NCBI RefSeq assembly: GCF_016811995.1
Contig: NZ_CP069159.1
Span: 2,852,001 to 2,916,000 of the forward strand
From: Citrobacter sp. R56
GTDB lineage: Bacteria; Pseudomonadota; Gammaproteobacteria; Enterobacterales; Enterobacteriaceae
DNA: 64,000 nt
Direction: 5' to 3'
The notes under the pieces were generated by a model. That model did no database searches and was not told where the DNA came from. It worked only from the letters and a program-made list of their open reading frames with translations. The stretch's first letter is position 1; each line of letters begins with the position of its first letter. The translations under genes and the position numbers were made by a program. This document shows positions 1 to 9,056 of the stretch, one piece after another.

Positions 1-429
1 GACAGGCAACGGCAGCGCCGCAAACGCGCGACGAATTTGCTGCTGAATTCCTGACGTTTGCTCGCGGGTCAACCATGTGTTTTCCCCCGTCCTCTGCGCA
101 ATGAGGTCTAATTGTTCCTGCAACACCCGCGCAGCAACCTCACTCATCTCCTGACTCCAGCGTTGCCAGTGCGCCTCCAGGTGATGGTGAAACCGTTGCG
201 TTTCGCTCCATTCTGTACCGTGCAAGCGCACCACTTTATCATCCGGCAGGACGAACTCCAGCTCTCCCCACACCAGGCCGCGTTTGCAATGGATAGCCAG
301 TAACTGATTGAATGGAATAAGATATTCATGGCGGTCGCCAGAGACTTTGATACCAGCATTAAGAATAACAGCCCGATCGTAAGGGTGTTGTGCCAGACGT
401 TTTCCAAGAGAAGTTGCTTTCAGTTCCAT
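1..429 (-). CDS. helD: DNA helicase IV, N-terminal part (cut by window edge)
   Basis: Only the first 143 codons are present; the gene continues beyond position 1. The translation begins MELKATSLGKRLAQ and runs through VSGDRHEYLIPFNQL and GLVWGELEFVLPDD, which I recognise as the N-terminal domain of E. coli HelD, an SF1 (UvrD/Rep-like) 3'-5' DNA helicase linked to RecF-pathway recombination. The Walker A and other helicase motifs lie in the missing part, so activity cannot be judged here. The start ATG is the complement of 427-429. The gene is divergent from yccF across about 120 bp that must hold both promoters. The reading frame is open right to the window edge. Confidence 0.93.
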   Translation of the reverse strand, partial: MELKATSLGKRLAQHPYDRAVILNAGIKVSGDRHEYLIPFNQLLAIHCKRGLVWGELEFVLPDDKVVRLHGTEWSETQRFHHHLEAHWQRWSQEMSEVAARVLQEQLDLIAQRTGENTWLTREQTSGIQQQIRRAFAALPLPV

Positions 430-551
430 GACTCAGTGGATCCACACGAGAGGTTTACTTCTCAGTGTAACCGCCAGAGAAAACGTGCTCCAGCCCAAAA
501 AAACGTTACAATTGCCTTGAATCATAGAAAACCAGATTTGACCGAGGCTTT

Positions 552-998
552 ATGCGTACCGTTCTGAATATCCTAAATTTTGTGTTGGGGGGTTTTGCGA
601 CCACCCTGGCCTGGTTACTGGCGACACTCGTCAGTATCGTTCTGATTTTTACATTACCCCTGACACGCTCGTGCTGGGAGATAACCAAACTCTCTCTGCT
701 TCCCTACGGTAACGAAGCGATTCATGTGGATGAACTCAACCCTGCGGGCAAAAATGCGCTGATGAATACGGGCGGTACGTTACTCAATGTTTTCTGGCTG
801 ATTCTGTTCGGCTGGTGGTTATGCGTGATGCATATTGCTGCCGGTATTGCCCAATGCATTACGATAATCGGGATCCCTGTCGGCATTGCGAACTTTAAAA
901 TTGCCGCCATCGCACTCTGGCCGGTTGGCCGCCGCGTGGTCACTGTTGAAACCGCTCAGGCTGCGCGCGAAGCAAATGCGCGTCGCCGTTTTGAATAA
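552..998 (+). CDS. yccF: YccF family inner-membrane protein
   Basis: This encodes a 148-residue protein of the YccF (DUF307) family, the same length as in E. coli. The N-terminal third (about residues 4-40) and the middle (about 78-115) are strongly hydrophobic, giving predicted membrane segments. A conserved WEITKLSLLPYG stretch lies between them and a basic, alanine-rich tail ends the protein. The biochemical function is unknown. The gene starts at ATG 552, just after the divergent helD promoter region, and is followed by yccS after only 9 bp, so the two are very likely co-transcribed. Nothing in the sequence is odd. Confidence 0.93.
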   Translation: MRTVLNILNFVLGGFATTLAWLLATLVSIVLIFTLPLTRSCWEITKLSLLPYGNEAIHVDELNPAGKNALMNTGGTLLNVFWLILFGWWLCVMHIAAGIAQCITIIGIPVGIANFKIAAIALWPVGRRVVTVETAQAAREANARRRFE

Positions 999-1007
999 TC
1001 AGGACTG

Positions 1008-3170
1008 ATGGCCTTTATGTTGAGTCCCTTGCTTAGGCGGTACACCTGGAACAGTACCTGGTTATATTATGTGCGTATTTTTATCGCGCTGTGCGGCACA
1101 ACGGCCCTGCCCTGGTGGCTGGGCGATGTAAAACTGACCATACCCCTAACGCTGGGTATGGTGGCCGCTGCGTTGACCGATCTGGATGATCGCCTTGCAG
1201 GACGTCTGCGCAATCTGATCATCACGCTGATCTGTTTTTTCATCGCCTCCGCCTCCGTGGAATTGTTGTTTCCGTGGCCCTGGCTTTTCGCTATTGGCCT
1301 GACGTTATCGACCAGCGGATTTATTTTGCTCGGCGGTCTCGGTCAGCGCTACGCGACCATTGCTTTTGGCGCATTGCTGATCGCCATCTACACCATGCTT
1401 GGCGCATCGCTGTACGAGCAGTGGTATCAGCAGCCACTGTTCCTGCTGGCTGGGGCTGTATGGTACAACCTGCTTACGCTCACCGGGCATCTGTTATTCC
1501 CTATCCGCCCGCTGCAGGATAATCTGGCGCGCAGCTATGAGCAGCTTGCACATTATCTGGAATTAAAATCCCGGTTATATGATCCGGATATTGAAGATGA
1601 GAGTCAGGCGCCTTTGTACGATTTAGCGCTGGCCAACGGGCAACTGATGGCAACGCTGAACCAGACTAAAATCTCTCTGCTCACTCGTCTGCGTGGCGAC
1701 CGTGGGCAACGCGGTACGCGCCGGACGCTGCACTACTATTTTGTTGCGCAGGATATTCATGAACGAGCCAGCTCATCGCATATTCAATATCAAACGCTAC
1801 GCGATCATTTCCGCCACAGCGACGTGATGTTCCGCTTTCAGCGTCTGATGTCGATGCAAGGGCAAGCCTGTATGCATCTGTCGCGCTGCCTTTTACTGCG
1901 CACGCAATATCAACACGATCCGCATTTTGAACGTGCATTCACACACCTTGACGCGGCACTCGAACGCATGCGGGCCGGCGGCGCTTCAGCAGACTTACTG
2001 AAAACGCTGGGATTTTTACTCGCAAACTTACGCGCAATAGACGCGCAACTGGCCACGATTGAATCTGAGCAGGCGCAGGCGATGCCTCGCAATGAATCAG
2101 AGAATCAGCTGGCAGACGATAGCCCGCACGGATTCAGCGATACCTGGCTACGGTTCAGCCGCAATTTCACGCCAGATTCCGCCCTGTTTCGTCACGCAGT
2201 AAGAATGTCGTTGGTTCTCTGCCTGGGTTATGCCTTGATCCAAATAACCGGAATGGATCACGGTTACTGGATCCTGCTTACCAGCCTGTTTGTGTGCCAG
2301 CCAAACTATAACGCCACCCGACATCGTCTGGCGTTGAGGATTATCGGCACGTTGGTGGGTGTCGCCATTGGTTTGCCGATATTGTGGTTCGTTCCCTCCC
2401 TCGAAGGGCAATTGATCCTGCTGGTAATTACAGGCGTGCTGTTTTTCGCGTTTCGCAATGTGCAGTATGCCCATGCCACGATGTTCATTACTTTACTGGT
2501 GTTGCTGTGCTTTAACTTGCTGGGAGAAGGTTTTGAGGTCGCTCTGCCGCGTGTCATTGATACGCTCATTGGCTGTGCCATCGCGTGGGCTGCCGTCAGC
2601 TTCATCTGGCCAGACTGGCGTTTTCGCAATCTTCCGCGTGTTCTGGAACGTGCAACGGATGCGAACTGCCGCTACCTGGATGCGATCCTCGAACAATATC
2701 ACCAGGGGCGTGATAATCGACTGGCCTACCGTATTGCCCGCCGGGATGCACACAATCGCGATGCAGAGCTGGCATCGGTGGTGTCCAATATGTCGAGCGA
2801 GCCCGATGTCACCGCAGAAACGCGTGAGGCCGCGTTTCGGTTACTCTGCCTCAACCATACTTTTACCAGCTACATTTCCGCGTTAGGCGCTCACCGTGAG
2901 CAGTTAACCAATCAGGAAGTTCTGACCCTGCTGGACGATGCGGTATGCTATGTCGATGATGCGCTTCATCATCAGCCCGCAGACGAACAACGGGTACATC
3001 AGGCGCTGGAGGGGCTAAAACAGCGGATTCAGCATCTGGAACCTCTCCCGGACAGCAAAGAACCGCTTGTCGTGCAGCAGATTGGCTTGCTGATCGCGCT
3101 GCTCCCTGAGATCGGTCGTCTGCAACGACAGATTACGCAATTGCCGTCTAATACCCCTGTTCTGTCATAA
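1008..3170 (+). CDS. yccS: YccS/YhfK (FUSC-like) integral membrane protein
   Basis: This is a 720-residue inner-membrane protein closely matching E. coli YccS. It has two hydrophobic blocks (about residues 25-165 and 395-530), each with several transmembrane helices and each followed by a long soluble region. That repeated arrangement is typical of the fusaric-acid-resistance/aromatic acid exporter-like (FUSC) superfamily. Its substrate is not established. The start MAFML follows yccF by 9 bp. The 3' end overlaps the 3' end of the convergent sxy gene by 23 bp, so there is no room for an intergenic terminator and the two mRNAs must be complementary at their ends. Confidence 0.93.
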   Translation: MAFMLSPLLRRYTWNSTWLYYVRIFIALCGTTALPWWLGDVKLTIPLTLGMVAAALTDLDDRLAGRLRNLIITLICFFIASASVELLFPWPWLFAIGLTLSTSGFILLGGLGQRYATIAFGALLIAIYTMLGASLYEQWYQQPLFLLAGAVWYNLLTLTGHLLFPIRPLQDNLARSYEQLAHYLELKSRLYDPDIEDESQAPLYDLALANGQLMATLNQTKISLLTRLRGDRGQRGTRRTLHYYFVAQDIHERASSSHIQYQTLRDHFRHSDVMFRFQRLMSMQGQACMHLSRCLLLRTQYQHDPHFERAFTHLDAALERMRAGGASADLLKTLGFLLANLRAIDAQLATIESEQAQAMPRNESENQLADDSPHGFSDTWLRFSRNFTPDSALFRHAVRMSLVLCLGYALIQITGMDHGYWILLTSLFVCQPNYNATRHRLALRIIGTLVGVAIGLPILWFVPSLEGQLILLVITGVLFFAFRNVQYAHATMFITLLVLLCFNLLGEGFEVALPRVIDTLIGCAIAWAAVSFIWPDWRFRNLPRVLERATDANCRYLDAILEQYHQGRDNRLAYRIARRDAHNRDAELASVVSNMSSEPDVTAETREAAFRLLCLNHTFTSYISALGAHREQLTNQEVLTLLDDAVCYVDDALHHQPADEQRVHQALEGLKQRIQHLEPLPDSKEPLVVQQIGLLIALLPEIGRLQRQITQLPSNTPVLS

Positions 3171-3762
3171 GTGACTGAACCCAGTCTGCAAGCTCCTGGC
3201 GGCGCGCCGCCGGGAGCGCGGCTTCATGTACCCCGAGAATCGCCCCTTCAAGGGAATAGAGAATTTTCACCGTCAGGGATTTATTAAGATGACGAAGCCT
3301 TAGCCAACTCATTTTCGCCCCCAGATTCCGTAATGTGCTCTCATCTTTAATCCCCGCTTCGTTCAGGAGGATCTCCAGATGAAAGGTCATATTCGGTAAA
3401 TCCTTAAGACGATGTTGCGAAAAGCGGGAATGCTTTTCCTTTACCGCCGCATCCAGCGAATACTGTGACAAGCGCACCAGTTGCTGCTGGTCGCACCACA
3501 AGCTTTCATCCACCCGATAATAGTGGAGCATTACCTGACGTCCGCGCTTCATAAACGTCAGCCAGACAGGCGGATGTTTCACACAGTACTGTACGCTTTG
3601 CTCGCAGGCACGAAGGTATAACTCACCATTAGCAACCATCGCAAAGACAGTATCCCCAATACTCAAACTGTAACTGCCAAACAGCGAGCGGTAGCCAATC
3701 GTGCCCAGTGAAGCCAGGTATTCTTGAGATTTATAGATTCGACTATAAGAATGTGCTCTCAT
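3148..3762 (-). CDS. sxy: Competence regulator Sxy/TfoX, CRP co-activator
   Basis: This 204-residue protein is TfoX/Sxy, which lets CRP activate promoters with CRP-S sites, including DNA-uptake genes, in gamma-proteobacteria. The TfoX N-terminal domain (about residues 1-95) contains YRSLFGSYSLSIGDTVFAMV and GELYLRACE. The TfoX C-terminal helical domain (about 107-195) contains LPNMTFHLE and LRNLGAKMSWLRLR. It is about five residues shorter at the C-terminus than E. coli Sxy (209 aa). An AAGGA ribosome-binding site lies just upstream of the ATG at 3762. It is divergent from sulA and overlaps yccS tail-to-tail by 23 bp. Identification is secure; the regulon cannot be read here, although comEC is also in this window. 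Confidence 0.93.
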   Translation of the reverse strand: MRAHSYSRIYKSQEYLASLGTIGYRSLFGSYSLSIGDTVFAMVANGELYLRACEQSVQYCVKHPPVWLTFMKRGRQVMLHYYRVDESLWCDQQQLVRLSQYSLDAAVKEKHSRFSQHRLKDLPNMTFHLEILLNEAGIKDESTLRNLGAKMSWLRLRHLNKSLTVKILYSLEGAILGVHEAALPAARRQELADWVQSLMTEQGY

Positions 3763-3938
3763 AAAAATCCTTTTTAAATCATAAGCTAAATAAATAAATT
3801 GCAGTAACAGCTCCGTTAATGACGAAAATAGGCAACTTATTCTAAAGGGGCAAGATGAATTTTGTTTTTACTGCGACGACGAATAAAAATTGCGAGTCTG
3901 TTTCCGAAAATAAGGTTGATCTTTATTGGTCACAGGGT

Positions 3939-3958
3939 TACTGTACATCCATACAGTA
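3939..3958 (+). promoter_or_regulatory. LexA operator (SOS box) of sulA
   Basis: The 20-bp sequence TACTGTACATCCATACAGTA carries the LexA core CTGT-N8-ACAG at 3941-3956. It matches the SOS box I recall for E. coli sulA. It lies 22 bp before the sulA ATG, where bound LexA blocks transcription until RecA-stimulated self-cleavage after DNA damage. Confidence 0.95.
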
Positions 3959-3979
3959 ACTCACAGGGCTGGATTGATT

Positions 3980-4489
3980 ATGTACACATCAGGTTATGCA
4001 AATCGTTCTTCGGCGCTCTCTTCCACTTCCGGTCGAATTGCGCGTGTCTCTTCGGAGAACTCCACCGCAGGGCTTATCAGTGAAGTGGTCTACCGCGAAG
4101 ACCAGCCCATGATGACCCAATTACTCCTTTTGCCCCTGCTGCAACAATTAGGGCAGCAATCGCGCTGGCAGCTCTGGCTGACGTCACAGCAAAAACTCAG
4201 CCGGGAATGGGTGCAATCAGCAGGACTTCCTCTCACCAAGGTGATGCAAATAAACCAGCTTTCTCCGTGCCATACTTTAGAATCAATGATTCGGGCATTG
4301 CGCACAGGAAATTACAGTGTCGTGATCGGTTGGTTGTCGGATGAATTGACCGAAGAAGAGCATACGCAACTGGTAAAAGCTGCCGATGAGGGAAATGCAA
4401 TGGGATTTATTATGCGTCCGGTACGAGCCCATTCCTTAGCCACGAGACAGCATTCCGGACTAAAAATTCACTCTAATTTGTATCATTGA
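3980..4489 (+). CDS. sulA: SOS-induced cell division inhibitor SulA
   Basis: SulA (169 aa, identical length to E. coli) binds FtsZ and blocks Z-ring assembly during the SOS response; Lon then degrades it. The frame is open further upstream, but the start at ATG 3980 ([11 protein letters not shown]) is chosen because it matches family length and is preceded by CAGGGCTGG as ribosome-binding site. Upstream extension would read through the LexA box. The core block [20 protein letters not shown] and the C-terminal LKIHSNLYH recognised by Lon are intact. The N-terminal 30 residues differ most from E. coli, as is usual between enterobacterial genera. Regulation by LexA is evident from the operator immediately upstream. 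Confidence 0.95.
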   Translation: MYTSGYANRSSALSSTSGRIARVSSENSTAGLISEVVYREDQPMMTQLLLLPLLQQLGQQSRWQLWLTSQQKLSREWVQSAGLPLTKVMQINQLSPCHTLESMIRALRTGNYSVVIGWLSDELTEEEHTQLVKAADEGNAMGFIMRPVRAHSLATRQHSGLKIHSNLYH

Positions 4490-4541
4490 GTAAAATTAGG
4501 ATTAATCCTGGATTTTTTTTTCATGCTTTACCGGTGTATTG

Positions 4542-4560
4542 AAGCCTAAGGCTTTTTTGG
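4542..4560 (+). terminator. Probable sulA terminator
   Basis: A short stem AAGCC/GGCTT with a 3-base loop is followed by a T run (4553-4558), about 50 bp after the sulA stop. A second weak hairpin with a longer T run lies at 4499-4521 (AGGA-TTAA-TCCT then T9), so termination may be spread over both. Confidence 0.5.
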
Positions 4561-4676
4561 TGCGAACGCTTGCCAGAAGCGGTTTCAGCGATTTTTGCTG
4601 CTCGATTTCTCATCTCTAAATGTTAAATAATGTGTATACAAGCCTTTTTTTTTCATATGCCTGACGGAGTTCACAC

Positions 4677-4704
4677 TTGTAAGTTTTCCACTACGTTGTA
4701 GACT
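4677..4704 (+). promoter_or_regulatory. ompA promoter
   Basis: A -35-like TTGTAA (4677-4682) and a -10-like TAGACT (4699-4704) are separated by 16 bp. The location and surrounding sequence match the E. coli ompA promoter as I recall it, and place the transcription start near 4711, giving a leader of about 133 nt. Confidence 0.75.
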
Positions 4705-4710
4705 TTACAT

Positions 4711-4843
4711 CGCCAGGGGTGTTCGGCCTAAGCCGCAGATTCGGTAGAGTAACTATTGAGCAGGTCCCCCGGTGAAGGATTTAACCGTGTTATCTCGTTG
4801 GAGATATTCATGGCATATTTTGGATGATAACGAGGCGCAAAAA
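4711..4843 (+). promoter_or_regulatory. ompA mRNA 5' leader (stabiliser, sRNA target)
   Basis: The leader includes an inverted repeat near its start (TTCGGCCTAAGCCG-type, 4722-4737) and ends with GATAACGAGGCGCAAAAA before the ATG. In E. coli the 5' stem-loops protect ompA mRNA from decay and the small RNA MicA pairs with the GAGGCGC ribosome-binding region. Conservation of these segments is seen here; the function is inferred from E. coli. Together with the promoter this explains the 354-bp gap between sulA and ompA. Confidence 0.65.
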
Positions 4844-5890
4844 ATGAAAAAGACAGCTATCGCGATTGCAGTGGCACTGGCTGGTTTCGCTACCGTAGCG
4901 CAGGCCGCTCCGAAAGATAACACCTGGTATACCGGTGCTAAACTGGGCTGGTCTCAGTTCCATGACATTGGCAACAACCAAATCAACAACAACGGTTCAA
5001 CTGAAGAAAGCCAGCTGGGCGCAGGCGCGTTCGGTGGTTATCAGGTTAACCCGTACGTTGGTTTCGAAATGGGTTATGACTGGTTAGGTCGTATGCCGTA
5101 CAAAGGCAACACTCAGACCGGCGCTTTCAAAGCTCAGGGCGTTCAGCTGACCGCTAAACTGGGTTACCCAATCACTGACGATCTGGACATCTACACTCGT
5201 CTGGGTGGTATGGTTTGGCGTGCAGACGCTAAAAACAACACTGGCTTCAAAGACCACGACACTGGCGTATCCCCAGTATTCGCAGGTGGTGTTGAGTATG
5301 CAATTACTCCTGAAATCGCTACCCGTCTGGAATACCAGTGGACCAACAACATCGGTGACGCTAACACCGTTGGTGGTCGTCCGGACAACGGCCTGCTGAG
5401 CGTAGGTGTTTCCTACCGTTTCGGCCAGGGTGAACCGGCTCCAGTTGTAGCTCCGGCTCCGGCTCCGGCTCCAGAAGTACAGACCAAGCACTTCACTCTG
5501 AAGTCTGACGTTCTGTTCAACTTCAACAAAGCAACTCTGAAACCAGAAGGCCAGCAGGCTCTGGATCAGATGTACAGCCAGCTGAGCAACCTGGATCCGA
5601 AAGACGGTTCCGTTGTTGTTCTGGGCTTCACTGACCGCATCGGTTCTGACGCTTACAACCAGGGTCTGTCCGAGAAACGTGCTCAGTCCGTTGTTGATTA
5701 CCTGATCTCTAAAGGTATTCCTTCTGACAAAATCTCTGCACGTGGCATGGGCGAGTCCAACCCGGTTACTGGCAACACCTGTGACAACGTGAAAGCTCGC
5801 GCTGCACTGATCGACTGCCTGGCTCCGGATCGTCGTGTTGAGATCGAAGTTAAAGGTATCAAAGACGTTGTAACTCAGCCTCAGGCTTAA
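4844..5890 (+). CDS. ompA: Outer membrane protein A
   Basis: OmpA (348 aa) tethers the outer membrane to peptidoglycan. A Sec signal peptide covers residues 1-21 (ends VAQA, mature APKDN). An eight-stranded beta-barrel follows to about residue 195, then a Pro-Ala hinge ([10 protein letters not shown]) and a periplasmic OmpA-like domain. That domain holds [18 protein letters not shown], with the Asp and Arg that bind diaminopimelate, and two Cys (NTCDN and DCLAP) that form a disulfide. The start at 4844 is chosen for the signal peptide and the MicA-type Shine-Dalgarno GAGG; an upstream in-frame ATG at 4772 lies in the leader. Codon use is highly biased, as expected for an abundant protein. Confidence 0.98.
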   Translation: MKKTAIAIAVALAGFATVAQAAPKDNTWYTGAKLGWSQFHDIGNNQINNNGSTEESQLGAGAFGGYQVNPYVGFEMGYDWLGRMPYKGNTQTGAFKAQGVQLTAKLGYPITDDLDIYTRLGGMVWRADAKNNTGFKDHDTGVSPVFAGGVEYAITPEIATRLEYQWTNNIGDANTVGGRPDNGLLSVGVSYRFGQGEPAPVVAPAPAPAPEVQTKHFTLKSDVLFNFNKATLKPEGQQALDQMYSQLSNLDPKDGSVVVLGFTDRIGSDAYNQGLSEKRAQSVVDYLISKGIPSDKISARGMGESNPVTGNTCDNVKARAALIDCLAPDRRVEIEVKGIKDVVTQPQA

Positions 5891-5903
5891 GTTTCCGTCT
5901 AAT

Positions 5904-5933
5904 AAAAAACCCCGCTTTGCGGGGTTTTTTTTT
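5904..5933 (+). terminator. ompA/matP bidirectional terminator
   Basis: The stem CCCCGC-TTT-GCGGGG is preceded by an A run and followed by nine T, so it can stop ompA rightward and matP leftward. It lies 14 bp after the ompA stop and 43 bp beyond the matP stop. Confidence 0.93.
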
Positions 5934-5976
5934 GCCATGCCACTGTGTACTCAGAACATGCTGGCAGAGCCATACG

Positions 5977-6429
5977 CTATTCTTTACCCAATAAGGCCTG
6001 CAGATCCTGCTTCAGCGTAGACATCTGACTGGCGTACTTCTCTTTATGTTCCGCATCCTCAATCAATTGCACTATCGTTTCTGAAAGCGTTTTGCCACGG
6101 CGCTGCGCAAGTCCAGCCAGGCGTTGCCAGACGATAAATTCTAAATCGATCGATTTCTTACGCGTATGCTGATGCTCAGCATTAAAGTGTCGTTTGCGTC
6201 GTGCCCGTATCGTCTGTTTCATCCGATTTAGCAGCGCAGGATTCATATGCTCGTCAATCCAGGTATTGACCCGAACCGGTTCATTCTCGAGGGTTAGCAA
6301 CAAATCGACGGCCTCTTTGGCTGCGCTGGCCTCCACGTAACGGGTAATCAACTCCCCTTCGCGGTGCTTTTTCACCAGATACTTCCACTTCCAGCCGCTT
6401 TCAAGATTTTCAAGTTGTTGATATTTCAT
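5977..6429 (-). CDS. matP: Ter macrodomain organiser MatP
   Basis: This 150-residue DNA-binding protein binds matS sites to condense the replication terminus region and excludes MukBEF from it. It has an N-terminal helical bundle (starts [20 protein letters not shown]), a ribbon-helix-helix region containing [19 protein letters not shown], and a C-terminal coiled coil ending [12 protein letters not shown]. Length and sequence match E. coli MatP. It is divergent from lonH across 185 bp, and shares the ompA terminator. No matS site (GTGACRNYGTCAC) was spotted by eye in this window, consistent with a position at or outside the edge of Ter. Confidence 0.95.
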   Translation of the reverse strand: MKYQQLENLESGWKWKYLVKKHREGELITRYVEASAAKEAVDLLLTLENEPVRVNTWIDEHMNPALLNRMKQTIRARRKRHFNAEHQHTRKKSIDLEFIVWQRLAGLAQRRGKTLSETIVQLIEDAEHKEKYASQMSTLKQDLQALLGKE

Positions 6430-6614
6430 TGCGATCTCAATGTTACCGTGTAACTCTTATCAGAATATCAGCTTTTTAAGCATCTGAAGAAAAGAATATG
6501 CAGCCTGTGAACTGTCGCGCGTCATACTGCGTGTTTCCGTTCGCTTTCCACGTGTGCAGTGTTGCCGGTTACGGTATAATCGCGTTTTTCACAACAGACT
6601 AAAAAACCTCAACT

Positions 6615-8375
6615 TTGACCATTACGAAACTTGCATGGCGTGATCTGGTTCCTGATACCGACAGTTATCAGGAGATATTTGCACAGCCACACTTTACTGA
6701 CGAAAACGACACCTTACTCAGTGATACTCAACCGCGATTGCAGTTTGGTCTGGAGCAACTTCTCCAGCCACGTACGTCGTCATCTTTTATGCTGGCAAAG
6801 GCCCCGCAAGAGCTTGAGTATATCAACCTCCTGGCCGATGCAGTCCGAACGCTGCACACCGACGACGGTAAATTGACCGGCGGTCACTACGAGATTTCAG
6901 GTCATCACATTCGTTTTCGCGAAGCAGAAAAAGCAGAAGACAATTTTGCGACGTTAACTCAGGTGGTCAGTGCCGACTGGGTTGAAGCCGAACAACTGTT
7001 TGGCTGCCTGCGTCAGTTTAACGGAGAAATCACCCTGCAACCCGGCCTGGTACATCAGGCTAATGGCGGCATTCTGGTTATTTCTCTGCGCACGCTGCTG
7101 GCCCAGCCCCTGTTATGGATGCGCCTGAAAGCCATCGTGAGCCGCGAAAGCTTTGACTGGGTCGCATTCGATGAATCTCGCCCACTGCCTGTTTCTGTGC
7201 CCTCTATGCCGCTTAAAATGAAGGTGGTACTGGTGGGTGACCGCGAGTCGTTAGCGGACTTCCAGGAAATGGAGCCGGAACTCGCAGAGCAGGCTATCTA
7301 TAGCGAATTTGAAGACAACCTGCAGATCATGGATGAAGAATCCATGACGCAGTGGTGCCAGTGGGTGACCCAGGTCGCCAGAAGCAATAATCTGCCCTAC
7401 CCCGGCCCTGATGCGTGGCAGGTCCTGATTCGTGAAGCGGTACGCTATACTGGCGAGCAGGACACCTTGCCGCTCTGCCCGCTATGGATTGCTCGTCAGT
7501 TCAATGACGTCACCCCGCTGTGTGAGGGGGAGACCTGCAACGCAGAACAACTTCGTCTGATGCTCGCCCAGCGCGAATGGCGCGAGGGTTTCCTTGCCGA
7601 ACGGATGCAGGATGAAATCCTCCAGGAACAGATCCTGATCGAAACCGAAGGCGAACGCATTGGTCAAATCAATGCGCTCTCGGTGATTGAGTTCCCTGGC
7701 CACCCTCGCGCATTTGGCGAACCGTCACGTATTAGCTGCGTGGTGCATATTGGCGATGGGGAATTCACTGACATTGAGCGAAAAGCGGAACTTGGCGGGA
7801 ATATCCATGCCAAGGGCATGATGATCATGCAGGCTTTCCTGATGTCTGAGCTGCAGCTTGAGCAGCAGATCCCGTTTTCCGCCTCGCTGACCTTTGAACA
7901 GTCCTACAGCGAAGTCGATGGCGACAGCGCATCAATGGCTGAATTATGCGCGTTGATCAGTGCTCTGGCTGATGTTCCTGTTAATCAGAGTATCGCGATT
8001 ACCGGTTCTGTCGATCAATTCGGTCGTGCACAACCGGTAGGCGGTTTAAACGAGAAGATTGAAGGCTTCTTTACTATTTGTCAGCAGCGAGAATTATCAG
8101 GCAAGCAAGGCGTGATTATTCCAGCGGCCAACGTCAGACATCTTAGTCTGCAACCTGCGCTGCTACAGGCCGTTGAAGAAGAGAAATTCAGTATCTGGGC
8201 GGTGGATGACGTGACAGACGCCCTGCCGCTTCTGTTAAATCTGGTGTGGGACGGTGAAGGTCAGACAACGCTGATGCAAACTATCCAGGAGCGTATTGCG
8301 GCAGCAACGCAACTGGAAGGTCGTCACCGTTTCCCCTGGCCGCTGCGTTGGCTGAATTGGTTTGTTCCGAACTGA
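6615..8375 (+). CDS. lonH: Lon-like protease LonH (YcbZ)
   Basis: This is a 586-residue Lon-type serine protease homologue. The C-terminal domain carries the Ser-Lys dyad: Ser438 in DGDSASMAE and Lys481 in [10 protein letters not shown]. The N-terminal part aligns with the Lon AAA region in length but shows no clear Walker A glycine-rich loop, so ATP dependence is doubtful. The start is a TTG at 6615 giving [14 protein letters not shown], which matches the family N-terminus; the next in-frame ATG would remove conserved residues. Transcription passes toward fabA, whose FadR operator overlaps the lonH stop codon. The physiological substrate is unknown to me. Confidence 0.92.
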   Translation: MTITKLAWRDLVPDTDSYQEIFAQPHFTDENDTLLSDTQPRLQFGLEQLLQPRTSSSFMLAKAPQELEYINLLADAVRTLHTDDGKLTGGHYEISGHHIRFREAEKAEDNFATLTQVVSADWVEAEQLFGCLRQFNGEITLQPGLVHQANGGILVISLRTLLAQPLLWMRLKAIVSRESFDWVAFDESRPLPVSVPSMPLKMKVVLVGDRESLADFQEMEPELAEQAIYSEFEDNLQIMDEESMTQWCQWVTQVARSNNLPYPGPDAWQVLIREAVRYTGEQDTLPLCPLWIARQFNDVTPLCEGETCNAEQLRLMLAQREWREGFLAERMQDEILQEQILIETEGERIGQINALSVIEFPGHPRAFGEPSRISCVVHIGDGEFTDIERKAELGGNIHAKGMMIMQAFLMSELQLEQQIPFSASLTFEQSYSEVDGDSASMAELCALISALADVPVNQSIAITGSVDQFGRAQPVGGLNEKIEGFFTICQQRELSGKQGVIIPAANVRHLSLQPALLQAVEEEKFSIWAVDDVTDALPLLLNLVWDGEGQTTLMQTIQERIAAATQLEGRHRFPWPLRWLNWFVPN

Positions 8376-8386
8376 TCGGACTTGTT
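8370..8386 (+). promoter_or_regulatory. FadR operator of fabA
   Basis: AACTGATCGGACTTGTT resembles the FadR consensus (TGGTCNGACCA core) and matches the activating FadR site described upstream of E. coli fabA. It overlaps the lonH stop codon. Long-chain acyl-CoA releases FadR and lowers fabA expression. Confidence 0.85.
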
Positions 8387-8387
8387 C

Positions 8388-8405
8388 AGCGTACACGTGT
8401 TAGCT
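8388..8405 (+). promoter_or_regulatory. FabR operator of fabA
   Basis: AGCGTACACGTGTTAGCT is an imperfect palindrome matching the FabR site found just downstream of the FadR site in enterobacterial fabA promoters. FabR tunes unsaturated fatty acid synthesis to the acyl-ACP/acyl-CoA pool. The site is seen; its use is by analogy to E. coli. Confidence 0.8.
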
Positions 8406-8443
8406 ATCCTGCGTGCTTCAATAAAATAAGGCTTACAGAGAAC

Positions 8444-8962
8444 ATGGTAGATAAACGCGAATCCTATACAAAAGAAGACCTTCTTGCCTCTGGTCGCGGT
8501 GAACTGTTTGGCGCTAAAGGCCCACAATTGCCAGCACCAAGCATGTTGATGATGGACCGTGTCGTCAAGATGACTGAAACCGGTGGTAACTTTGACAAAG
8601 GTTATGTCGAAGCTGAGCTGGATATTAACCCGGATCTTTGGTTCTTCGGGTGTCACTTTATCGGCGATCCGGTCATGCCGGGCTGTTTAGGTCTGGACGC
8701 AATGTGGCAGCTGGTTGGATTCTATCTCGGCTGGTTGGGCGGTGAAGGTAAAGGCCGCGCCCTGGGCGTAGGCGAAGTGAAATTTACCGGCCAGGTTCTG
8801 CCGACCGCGAAAAAAGTCACTTACCGTATCCACTTCAAGCGCATCGTTAACCGTCGCCTGATCATGGGTCTGGCTGATGGTGAAGTTCTGGTCGATGGTC
8901 GTCTGATCTACACCGCCAATGACCTGAAAGTGGGCCTGTTCCAGGACACTTCCGCGTTCTAA
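8444..8962 (+). CDS. fabA: 3-hydroxydecanoyl-ACP dehydratase/isomerase FabA
   Basis: FabA (172 aa) dehydrates 3-hydroxyacyl-ACP and isomerises trans-2- to cis-3-decenoyl-ACP, the branch point for unsaturated fatty acids in the cytosol. It is a single hotdog-fold domain with catalytic His71 in [14 protein letters not shown] and Asp85 in GLDAMW, both present. The start ATG 8444 gives [14 protein letters not shown] and is preceded by an ACAGAG Shine-Dalgarno; the longer open frame upstream runs through the promoter and lonH end and is rejected. Regulation by FadR and FabR is indicated by the operators at 8370-8405. It is followed by a strong terminator. Confidence 0.97.
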   Translation: MVDKRESYTKEDLLASGRGELFGAKGPQLPAPSMLMMDRVVKMTETGGNFDKGYVEAELDINPDLWFFGCHFIGDPVMPGCLGLDAMWQLVGFYLGWLGGEGKGRALGVGEVKFTGQVLPTAKKVTYRIHFKRIVNRRLIMGLADGEVLVDGRLIYTANDLKVGLFQDTSAF

Positions 8963-9010
8963 TCCTGCACTTTTACAGCCAGCCACGTTTGCTGACTGAG
9001 TGATAAAAGG

Positions 9011-9043
9011 CGAAACCTCCGCAATGCGGAGGTTTCTTTTTTC
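9011..9043 (+). terminator. fabA terminator, possibly shared with rmf
   Basis: The stem GAAACCTCCGC-AAT-GCGGAGGTTTC is followed by TTTTTTC on the plus strand. On the minus strand the hairpin lies 14 bp beyond the rmf stop and is followed by a shorter T run (TTTT), so it may also stop rmf. Confidence 0.92.
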
Positions 9044-9056
9044 TAAAGAGACAGAA

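Noticed and set aside
144-407. 87-codon minus-strand frame at the left edge
   Set aside because: It is an out-of-frame shadow of the true helD frame, which runs from 429 to the window edge.
5084-5938. 284-codon open frame on the minus strand
   Set aside because: Antisense to ompA, produced by biased codon use. It has no ribosome-binding site or domain.
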